Shown: positions 7,234 through 14,116 of the stretch, piece by piece
Position numbering within the stretch: position 1 is the stretch's first letter
How the letters are laid out: each line of letters opens with the position of its first letter
Assembly: GCA_934474225.1 (NCBI GenBank)
Contig: CAKSLU010000030.1
Coordinates: 1-18,229 of the forward strand
Length of the DNA: 18,229 nucleotides
DNA from: an uncultured Eubacteriales bacterium
GTDB lineage: Bacteria > Bacillota > Clostridia > Oscillospirales > CAG-272
Direction: 5' to 3'
Notes under the pieces: generated by a model
What the model saw: only the letters and a program-made list of their open reading frames with translations
What the model was told of the DNA's origin: nothing
Databases searched by the model: none
Program-made: the position numbers and the translations under genes

Positions 7234-9465
7234 CTATTTTGCCAAAAAGCGCAGCAGCGCCAGTACATCGGCAATCGTCGTGCCGTCGCCGCGCGCCGCA
7301 TTGCGCAGCGCCGTCAGCACATCCGCGACATTGCATTCGCCGTCTTTGTTGCAGTCATATGCCGCGCGGTAGCGGACCACAGTCGCCGTCGTGACGGCGC
7401 CGCCGAATTCCGCGCCGCGCAGGACTTTGCTGTGGGTGACAAATTCGACCGCCGTGCCGGCAGGCGCCGGCTTGTTGCCGCCCCGGAAGGTGACGACGCC
7501 GCGGTTTACGCCGTTGGACTTGGTGTAGTCCACGGTGCACGCCTCAATATAGGCGTTGCGGCCGGATGCCTTGTTGGAGCCGTCCGCATCGGCAGGATAG
7601 GCATGATAGACGGCGAAGAGATTGTCCTCGGCGTCGCGGAGGAAGAAAGCGTGCCCTGCGCCCTGCATCATAACGCCGTCATAATGCTTGCCGTTTTTGT
7701 CATTGGCGCCGAAGACGGGATTGTTTTTGTACTTGATCCAAGAGGATGACGAAAGCGGGTCGCCGCCGTTCCAGGTCGCCTGCCCGAGCCCGTAATTCGT
7801 CCAATAGCCGCTGCCGCAGTAGAGCAGGTAGATTTCGCCGTTTTTGCCGTAGACCGGCGCAGCGCCCTCCACGACCTTCGGATAGTAGGTGTCGCCGCGC
7901 CGCCCGGAGCCGATCATCTCCCAATGCGCGGTGGGGACGATGATGGCGGACGGTTCGCCCTCGATCTGCCATGGGCTCTTCATCTTGGCGATCATGATTT
8001 TTTGGATGAAATCCGCCGTGCCGCGCCCCTCCTCGGCGACCCACAGCATGTAGGTGCCGCGGTATGCGCCGTCCTTCACGCGGAGAATCGAGCCGCCGCA
8101 GCCCCATTCGTCATAGATGCCGCTCGCGCCGAGCAGCGGCTGCGACGCATAGGTTTTCCCGGTGGTGGGGTGGACATAGGGGCCGTCCGGCGTGTCGCCG
8201 TTTTTTGATTTCAGCACGACCATGCGGACATAGACCGAGGATTGCCCCTCCACATCGGAGGTGTTGCGCAGCGCGAGGTACATATACCAGCCGCTCTGCC
8301 CCGGGAACTCCTCCTCGGAGAAGTAGTGCAGCTCGGGCGACCAGGTGCCGTTGACATTTTTGTAGCCAAGCATGCTCTTTGCGTTTGCATCCGAGGCTGC
8401 GCTATAGACGATATTTGCGGTGACGGCTTTCTTTTTGACCCCGGCAAGGGTCGATGCTTGGATGAGCCCGATGCGCGAACTGCCGGTTGCCGTCAGATAA
8501 AAGCTACCGTCGGCAAAGACCATGCAGGGGTCTGCCATGGAGGTGTGCAGCAGCGTGTCGTCAAGGACGGTGGTCGTGCGGCTGCCGCAAACGGTGTCGG
8601 CAATGGATTCTTCCACCTGCAAATCCACCGAGAGCCCCGAAATCTGCGCTTGGTCGGTGATGCCGTTGCAGGCGGAGAAGTCGCCGCCGAGCAGGCGGAT
8701 TTTGCAGCTGCCCGCAAGCGAGCGGGCGTCCGCCGTCGAGAGGCGGAGGTCGCCTGCGACTTTGCCGCCCGTCACCGTCAAGTCAAAGTCGGCATTGGCA
8801 CTGCCTGTGGTGGAGAAAAAGCGGATGCCGCCGAGCAGCTCGCCGCCATGGACGCGCATGGTCACCTTGGAGCCGCGCGTCATCTCGCCTGCGCCGCCGA
8901 GTTGAACAAATTCGTGGAAGATACCGCCGTTTATCGTGACATCGGCGGTCTGCACCGCCCGTCCCGCAGAGGCGTTGCCGCCGCGCAGGCGCTGCCACTC
9001 GCCGCCGTCTACGGTCAGCTGCGCGCCGACGCTGTTTGCAATGACGGAAGCGCCGTATCCCGCCATGAGGCTGGGAAAGTAGCTGCCGGTTTTGGAGCAG
9101 ACGACGGTATCCGTGATGTGCAGCGCGTTTCCGCAGGCGGCAATCGTGCGCCGCGCGCCGTCGTTGCAGAGGTTGATGTTCGCAAAGGTGGTGTCACAGC
9201 CGAGCGAGAGCGTGCCGCCGAGAATCAGCGTGCGTCCGCCGCCGTCGATGGTGACGGGGTGCGTGCCGCTGCCCTCCAGCGTCAGGTCGCCGACAATAAA
9301 CGAGCCGGTCAGCAGCACACTGCTGCCGGTCCTGGCGGCGTCGGCATAGGCTTGCTGCAATTCCGCCGCGTTCGATGCCGTCAGCGTGTCGGCTGCCGCC
9401 GTTGAAAAAAGCAGGCAGGCAGCTAAGGCGAGACAGGCGAGAAGCGGGAGCAGGACTTTTTTCAT
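7234..9465 (-). CDS. Secreted beta-helix / GH43 / dockerin-like protein (paralogue A)
   Basis: The protein has 743 residues. A signal peptide (1-25, MKKVLLPLLACLALAAC... ending TAAA before Asp26) suggests export. Residues 27-300 form repeated short beta-strand turns (VTINGG.FHE, VTMRVHGGELLGGIRF, IRLLGGDFS), typical of a right-handed parallel beta-helix. Residues 304-690 are a GH43-like propeller: ADPCMVF with Asp312, TWSPELHYF (374-382), KVVEGAAPVYG with Glu533, and GAGHAFFLRD with His605. The tail (703-743) has one dockerin-type calcium loop, DCNKDGECNVAD (704-715), then a shortened second half. The start is ATG 9463-9465 with AGAGGAA 5 nt upstream; an upstream in-frame extension lacks a signal peptide. 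It is a tandem paralogue of the next gene upstream, and they are nearly identical in the propeller. Substrate unknown. Confidence 0.9.
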   Translation of the reverse strand: MKKVLLPLLACLALAACLLFSTAAADTLTASNAAELQQAYADAARTGSSVLLTGSFIVGDLTLEGSGTHPVTIDGGGRTLILGGTLSLGCDTTFANINLCNDGARRTIAACGNALHITDTVVCSKTGSYFPSLMAGYGASVIANSVGAQLTVDGGEWQRLRGGNASAGRAVQTADVTINGGIFHEFVQLGGAGEMTRGSKVTMRVHGGELLGGIRFFSTTGSANADFDLTVTGGKVAGDLRLSTADARSLAGSCKIRLLGGDFSACNGITDQAQISGLSVDLQVEESIADTVCGSRTTTVLDDTLLHTSMADPCMVFADGSFYLTATGSSRIGLIQASTLAGVKKKAVTANIVYSAASDANAKSMLGYKNVNGTWSPELHYFSEEEFPGQSGWYMYLALRNTSDVEGQSSVYVRMVVLKSKNGDTPDGPYVHPTTGKTYASQPLLGASGIYDEWGCGGSILRVKDGAYRGTYMLWVAEEGRGTADFIQKIMIAKMKSPWQIEGEPSAIIVPTAHWEMIGSGRRGDTYYPKVVEGAAPVYGKNGEIYLLYCGSGYWTNYGLGQATWNGGDPLSSSSWIKYKNNPVFGANDKNGKHYDGVMMQGAGHAFFLRDAEDNLFAVYHAYPADADGSNKASGRNAYIEACTVDYTKSNGVNRGVVTFRGGNKPAPAGTAVEFVTHSKVLRGAEFGGAVTTATVVRYRAAYDCNKDGECNVADVLTALRNAARGDGTTIADVLALLRFLAK

Positions 9466-9499
9466 GGTTCTTCCTCTGTTTTTCAGGTTTTTAAGAATC

Positions 9500-9523
9500 A
9501 AGCCGGAAGGGGACTTCCGGCTT
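9500..9523 (-). terminator. Hairpin between the two GH43 paralogues (weak terminator or attenuator)
   Basis: AAGCCGGAAG and CTTCCGGCTT pair around a 4-nt loop. On the minus strand it is followed by GATTCTTAAAAA, so the U-tract is poor. It lies in the 89-bp gap between the paralogues and could partly end transcription or protect the upstream mRNA end. A full stop is unlikely. Confidence 0.45.
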
Positions 9524-9554
9524 GGTGCTTGTGTTGTATTCGTCCGCAATAGTT

Positions 9555-11810
9555 TCAGTCTTCGATCGAAGCGAGCACTTTGAAGACATCGGCAAGGGTG
9601 CCGCCGTCGCCGTCCATCACACCCTGCAAAACCAGCAGGGCATCCTTGATGTCGTAGATGCCGTCGTCGTTTTTGTCGTAGGCGGCATTGTAGACGACCG
9701 GCACTGCGGTTGTGACAGCGCCCCCGAAGTCCGCCATCGGCTGAAACTTCGAGCGTGTGACAAACTCGACGGTCGAATTGGTCGGCGCAGGCTTGTTGCC
9801 GCCCTGGAAGGTGACCACGCCACGGTTTACGCCGTTCGATTTCGTATAGTCCACGGTGCACGCCTCGATATAGGCGTTGCGGCCGGATGCCTTGTTGGAG
9901 CCGTCTTTATCGGCGGGATAGGCATGATAGACGGCAAAGAGGTTGTCCTCGGCATCGCGGAGGAAGAACGCATGCCCCGCGCCCTGCATCTTGACACCGT
10001 CATAGTGGACGCCGTTTTTGTCGTTTGCGGCGAAGACCGGGTTGTCCGCATATTTGACCCAGGAGGAGGCCAGAAGCGGGTCGCCGCCGGTCCAGGTCGC
10101 CTGCCCGAGGCCGTAGTTGGTCCAGTAGCCGCTGCCGCAGTAGAGCAGGAAAATCTCGCCGTTTTCACCATAGACCGGCGCCGCGCCCTCGACGACGGCG
10201 GGGTTATATTTCTCCCCATTGTAGCCGGAGCCGATCGTTTCCCAGTACTGCGTAGGGGTGAGGATGGCGGACGGTTCGCCCTCGATCTGCCACGGACTTT
10301 TCATTTTGGCAATCATGATCTTCTGGAAGAAGTTTGCCGTGCCGCGCCCCTCCTCGGCGACCCACATCATATAGACGCCGCGGTATTCGCCGTCCTTGAT
10401 GCGCAGAATCGTTTGTCCGCAGCCCCACGCATCGTAGCTGCTGCCGTCGCCGTTCAGAATAATTTGGGTATCGCTTTCCGCACCGGTGACGGGATGCACA
10501 TAGGGACCGTCCGGCGTATTCCCGGCGGCGGACTTCAATGCAACCATGCGGACATAGGCAGAGGTCTGCCCGTTGACGGTTGCATTTTTGCGAATGGCGA
10601 GGTACATGTACCAGCCGCTATGCCCGGGAAAGTCTTCCTCCGAGAAGTAGTGCAGCTCGGGCGACCAGGTGCCGCTCAGGGTCGTGTAGTCCAGCTCTGC
10701 CTTTGCACCGTTGTCCAGCGCGGATTCGTAAACATAATTGCCGGTGTTTGTGACCGACAGGTTCGCCAGATTTTCAAGCGATGCGGACTTCAGCAGGGCG
10801 ATATTCTCCGAACCGGTCGCCGTCAGATAGAAGTAACCGTTTGAAAAGACCATGCAGGGGTCTGCCATGCTCGTGTGCAGAAGCGTGCGGGGAAGCGTCG
10901 TGGTGCTTCGCGACCCGCAGATTTTGTCGGCAAGGGATTCGTTGATCTGCAGCTTGACCTTGAGATTTGGGTATGCATTGGCATCGACGATGCCGTTACA
11001 GCCGCTGAAATCGCCGCCGAGCAGGCGGATGGTGCATTTGCCGGAAAGAGAGGCACCGCCGTTTGAGCAGATGCGAAGATTGCCGGCAACACTGCCGCCG
11101 CGGACAATCAGCGTAAGGTCGGCAGAGGATGTGCCGGAGTAGAAACGGATGCCGCCGAGCAGGTTGCCGCCGTTGATGCGCAGTGTGACGGCAGAGCCGC
11201 TCGCCATCTGCCCCGCACCGCCGAGCTGGACATATTCGTGAAAGGCACCGCCGTTGATCGTCACCTCGGCGCACTGCTTTGCATTGCCTGTACTTGCGTT
11301 GCCGCCGCGCACGCGCTGCCAGGTGCCGCCGTCGATGGTCAGCCTGCCGCCCGTGAAACCGGTCGGCTTACTGTAGCCCGCCATGATGCTGGGATAGACC
11401 AGACCCGCTTTGCCGCAGGTGACCGTGTCCCGGAAATGCACATCGTGCCCACAGCAGTAAACAGAGATGTAGTCGCCGGTGGTTCCGGCACCTTTGGCAT
11501 TGTAGAGATAGATGTTTGCAAAGTCCATGTCGCCGTTCAGCGTCAGATTCCCCTTCAGACTCAGGGTATAGCCGTCGCCGTCAACAGTGATGCGGGCGTC
11601 GTTTGCGGGCAGCGTCACGGCGCCGGTCGTATAGATGTTATTGGCAAAGCGAATCGTGCCGCCGGTGGCAGACAGAGTCGAAATCGCATTTTGCAGTTCG
11701 GTCACCGTGGAGACGGTGACGACATCTGCCGCCGCTGTGAGCAGCGTGCAGAAGATGCAGAGAAAGGCGAGGACGGCGAGGGCAGGAAGAACTTTTCTGA
11801 CCTGTTTCAT
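9555..11810 (-). CDS. Secreted beta-helix / GH43 / dockerin-like protein (paralogue B)
   Basis: The 751-residue protein has the same layout as its neighbour. The signal peptide ends TAAA before Asp29 (same cleavage context as paralogue A). Residues 30-305 are beta-helix repeats (VTINGGAFHEYVQLGGAGQM, INGGNLLGGIRF, IRLLGGDFSGCNGI). The GH43-like propeller spans about 310-700: ADPCMVF with Asp317, TWSPELHYF (381-389), AVVEGAAPVYG with Glu541, and GAGHAFFLRD with His613. The dockerin-like tail has one calcium loop, DKNDDGIYDIKD (712-723), and a shortened second half (DGDGGTLADVFKVL). The start is supported by AAGGAG (11816-11821). The gene begins 32 bp after glmS ends, with no good terminator between, so it is likely read from the glmS transcript. 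A single-loop dockerin may not bind a cohesin normally. Confidence 0.9.
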   Translation of the reverse strand: MKQVRKVLPALAVLAFLCIFCTLLTAAADVVTVSTVTELQNAISTLSATGGTIRFANNIYTTGAVTLPANDARITVDGDGYTLSLKGNLTLNGDMDFANIYLYNAKGAGTTGDYISVYCCGHDVHFRDTVTCGKAGLVYPSIMAGYSKPTGFTGGRLTIDGGTWQRVRGGNASTGNAKQCAEVTINGGAFHEYVQLGGAGQMASGSAVTLRINGGNLLGGIRFYSGTSSADLTLIVRGGSVAGNLRICSNGGASLSGKCTIRLLGGDFSGCNGIVDANAYPNLKVKLQINESLADKICGSRSTTTLPRTLLHTSMADPCMVFSNGYFYLTATGSENIALLKSASLENLANLSVTNTGNYVYESALDNGAKAELDYTTLSGTWSPELHYFSEEDFPGHSGWYMYLAIRKNATVNGQTSAYVRMVALKSAAGNTPDGPYVHPVTGAESDTQIILNGDGSSYDAWGCGQTILRIKDGEYRGVYMMWVAEEGRGTANFFQKIMIAKMKSPWQIEGEPSAILTPTQYWETIGSGYNGEKYNPAVVEGAAPVYGENGEIFLLYCGSGYWTNYGLGQATWTGGDPLLASSWVKYADNPVFAANDKNGVHYDGVKMQGAGHAFFLRDAEDNLFAVYHAYPADKDGSNKASGRNAYIEACTVDYTKSNGVNRGVVTFQGGNKPAPTNSTVEFVTRSKFQPMADFGGAVTTAVPVVYNAAYDKNDDGIYDIKDALLVLQGVMDGDGGTLADVFKVLASIED

Positions 11811-11842
11811 GGCTTCTCCTTGAATTTCAAACTTCGTTTGTT

Positions 11843-13675
11843 TTATTCGACAGTGACGCTCTTGGCGAGGTTGCGCGGCTTGTCAATGTCGCAGCCGCGC
11901 GCCGCCGCCACATGGTAGGCAAGCAGCTGCAGCACGGTGGCAAGCGGAATCGCCGCAAACAGCGGGTCGCAGTCCGGGATGTAGAGCACGCGCTCTGCCT
12001 CCTCCACGGCGTGCTCGGCGTCGCGGCGGGTAATCAGCAGGACCTTTGCGCCGCGCGCCTTGACCTCGCGGATGTTGCTGATCATCTTTTCGTAGAGCGC
12101 CTTGTCGGTTGCCAGCGCGATGACCGGCATCTTGTCGGTAATCAGCGAGATGGTGCCGTGCTTGAGTTCGCCTGCGGCATACGCCTCGCTGTGGATGTAG
12201 GAGATTTCTTTCAGCTTGAGGGAACCCTCCATCGAGAGGAAGTAGTCGATGCCGCGTCCGATGAAGAAGAGGTCCTCATAGTTTGCAAAGTCGGCTGCCG
12301 CCGCGCGGATATCATCCTCGGTCTTGATGGTCTCCTCGATGACGCGCGGCATGTCGTTATACAGCTTTTCGGTGTAGGCGCGCGCCTCCGCCTCGCTGAG
12401 CCTGCCGCAGAGCAGCGCCATGCGGATGGCAAGCAGGTAGATGAGCGAAATCTGCACGGTGTATGCCTTGGTGGAGGCGACCGAGATTTCGGGGCCTGCC
12501 CAGGTGTAAATCACATTGTCCGCCTCGCGCGCGATGGACGAGCCGATGACATTGACAATGCCGAGCGTGTAAGCGCCGCGCGACTTGGCAAGGCGGAGCG
12601 CCGCCAGCGAGTCGGCGGTCTCGCCCGACTGGGAAATGACGATAACCAAATCCTCCGGCGTGAGAATCGGGTCGTTGTAGCGGAATTCGGACGCGATCTC
12701 CACCTTGACGGGGATGCGGCAGAGCCGCTCGATGGCAGCCTTGCCGACGAGCCCTGCGTGCATCGCCGTGCCGCAGGCGACAAAGGTGACGCTCTTCGCG
12801 CGGCGCAACCGCTCGTCCGAGAGGTGCTCGCCCTCAAAGTCGGGCAGCATGCCCGCAATGCGCGGGTGCAGCGTCTTTTCAACGGCGGCGGGTTCCTCGT
12901 TGATTTCCTTAATCATGAAGTGCGGATAGCCGCCGCGCTCTGCCGCCTCGACCGACCAGTTGGCGGTCATCATCTCGGGGTGCAGGGGGCGCTTGTCGAT
13001 GTCCATGATTTCAATGCTGTGCGCCGTGACGACCGCCATCTGCAGGTCGCCGAGCGGGTAGTAGTTTTTCGTGTGCCGCAGCACCGCCGCGATGTCCGAG
13101 GCGATGAAGTTCTCCCCCTCGCCCACGCCGACGATCAGCGGATTGTCCTTCTTGATGGCATAGAGACGGTCGGGCGCATCGACAAACAACACGGCGATGG
13201 CGTAGGAGCCGACCATCTCGCGCATGACGGCGGCAAGAGCATCCAGATGATCGCCGCATTCGCGATAGCGCAGATCGATCAACTTTGCCGCGACCTCGGT
13301 GTCGGTCTCGGATTCAAAGGTGTAGCCGTTTTTCAGCAGCATTTTGCGAATCGTGGCATAGTTTTCAATGATGCCGTTGTGCACAATCTGCACGCGCGCA
13401 TTGCCGTGCGGGTGGGAATTTTTGTCCGACGGTGCGCCGTGCGTCGCCCAGCGGGTGTGACCGATGCCGACATGTGCGCCGGCAAAATTGCCGACGGCGG
13501 CGAGTTTTGCTTCAAGAGCGGCAACCTTGCCGACCGATTTCAGGACGGACATGCCGCCGTTTTCAAGAACTGCGATGCCCGCCGAGTCGTAACCGCGGTA
13601 TTCGAGCGCGTGAAGCCCCTCTAAGATGATTTCGGTGGCTTCTTTCTGACCGATGTAACCGGTGATTCCACACAT
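11843..13675 (-). CDS. glmS: Glutamine:fructose-6-phosphate aminotransferase (isomerizing)
   Basis: GlmS makes glucosamine-6-phosphate from fructose-6-phosphate and glutamine, the entry step to UDP-GlcNAc and peptidoglycan. The 610 residues match the family. It has an N-terminal class II glutaminase domain beginning MCGITGYIG, whose Cys becomes the N-terminal nucleophile once Met is removed. Two SIS sugar-isomerase domains follow (FVACGTAMHAG and ISQSGETADS in the first), ending in DKPRNLAKSVTVE. The start at 13675 is set by that Cys. No Shine-Dalgarno sequence precedes it; the nearest GGAGG (13748-13752) is about 72 nt upstream at the ribozyme's 3' edge. In-frame upstream starts (13726 TTG, 13708 ATG, 13696 ATG) would bury the catalytic Cys. 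It lies downstream of a glmS ribozyme and of glmM. Confidence 0.97.
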   Translation of the reverse strand: MCGITGYIGQKEATEIILEGLHALEYRGYDSAGIAVLENGGMSVLKSVGKVAALEAKLAAVGNFAGAHVGIGHTRWATHGAPSDKNSHPHGNARVQIVHNGIIENYATIRKMLLKNGYTFESETDTEVAAKLIDLRYRECGDHLDALAAVMREMVGSYAIAVLFVDAPDRLYAIKKDNPLIVGVGEGENFIASDIAAVLRHTKNYYPLGDLQMAVVTAHSIEIMDIDKRPLHPEMMTANWSVEAAERGGYPHFMIKEINEEPAAVEKTLHPRIAGMLPDFEGEHLSDERLRRAKSVTFVACGTAMHAGLVGKAAIERLCRIPVKVEIASEFRYNDPILTPEDLVIVISQSGETADSLAALRLAKSRGAYTLGIVNVIGSSIAREADNVIYTWAGPEISVASTKAYTVQISLIYLLAIRMALLCGRLSEAEARAYTEKLYNDMPRVIEETIKTEDDIRAAAADFANYEDLFFIGRGIDYFLSMEGSLKLKEISYIHSEAYAAGELKHGTISLITDKMPVIALATDKALYEKMISNIREVKARGAKVLLITRRDAEHAVEEAERVLYIPDCDPLFAAIPLATVLQLLAYHVAAARGCDIDKPRNLAKSVTVE

Positions 13676-13744
13676 GGTATGAACACAATACGGCATGCGG
13701 GCGCTCATCCCCCGCTGCCGTCTCAATTCTTAAAATATTCTGCG

Positions 13745-13905
13745 TATCCTCCGTGTTGTCGGTCGGTTACCCGACCGGTTTGCCGAAAGACGCGGCGGCA
13801 GTCCGCCGTCGGAGCATCCGCCGAATGGGCAGGCGAACCTGCTGCTCTCGATAACTCCGAATCCTCGTTAACCGCGCGGTGCGCGGTCTGGCGCTAAAGG
13901 CGCGG
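13745..13905 (-). ncRNA. glmS ribozyme/riboswitch (glucosamine-6-phosphate-activated)
   Basis: On the minus strand the leader of glmS carries the conserved ribozyme blocks in order. AGCGCCAG is at 13895-13888, with cleavage expected between A13895 and G13894. A P2-like hairpin ACCGCGC/GCGCGGT comes next, then TTAACGAGG, GGAGTTATCGA, TTCGGCGGATGCTCC, a P3 hairpin CGGCGG/CCGCCG, and a P4-like hairpin CGGTCGG-GTAA-CCGACCG (about 13757-13779). A TTCG-capped GCAGG/CCTGC hairpin is inserted between TTATCGA and TTCGGCGG. Glucosamine-6-phosphate acts as cofactor for self-cleavage and so lowers glmS expression; in Bacillus the cleaved mRNA is degraded by RNase J1. The outer boundaries are approximate; the core match is strong. 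Confidence 0.93.
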
Positions 13906-13987
13906 CACACCGTGCCGACGCCCCTTTTATGAGCGATGTATTTTCAGCGGCTCCGCCGCGGAAAAACAAAGGTAGTAAGGTAAATAT

Positions 13988-14102
13988 GCCTCCCTTGTGC
14001 AAAGGGAGGTGGCATGCGGAGCATGCCGGAGGGATTGTTACAAAGTAAAGGAACAACCCCTCAGTCACCTATCGGTGACAGCTCCCCTTGCACAGGGGAG
14101 CC
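13988..14102. repeat. 115-bp palindromic intergenic repeat (copy 2)
   Basis: The ends GCCTCCCTTGTGC...and...GCACAGGGGAGCC and the inner blocks GGAGGGATTGTT (14028-14039) and ACAACCCCTCAGTCACCT (14053-14070) are shared with the copy at 1636-1871. The left arm holds a hairpin, GGCATGC-GGA-GCATGCC (14011-14027), at the place where copy 1 has unrelated hairpins. It lies between glmM and the glmS ribozyme and could serve as a structured 3' end for glmM mRNA. No coding capacity is evident. Confidence 0.85.
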
Positions 14103-14116
14103 GAATGTTGCGTTTA

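Noticed and set aside
9415..9465. Lipoprotein signal in paralogue A (LAAC at residues 14-17)
   Set aside because: The paralogue lacks an equivalent lipobox, while both share an AAA-Asp cleavage context, so ordinary signal peptidase I processing is more likely. Lipidation is not excluded.
9466..9861. N-terminal extension of paralogue A
   Set aside because: The extension is encoded by the intergenic hairpin and by DNA antisense in phase to the neighbouring gene's end. The internal ATG 9465 has a ribosome binding site and begins a textbook signal peptide.
11912..13624. A 570-codon open frame on the plus strand
   Set aside because: It is a mirror of glmS; the glmS protein is complete and conserved on the other strand.
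13676..13990. T-box or other riboswitch in the glmS leader
   Set aside because: The conserved blocks match the glmS ribozyme; no T-box specifier or TGGNACCGCG-like sequence is present.
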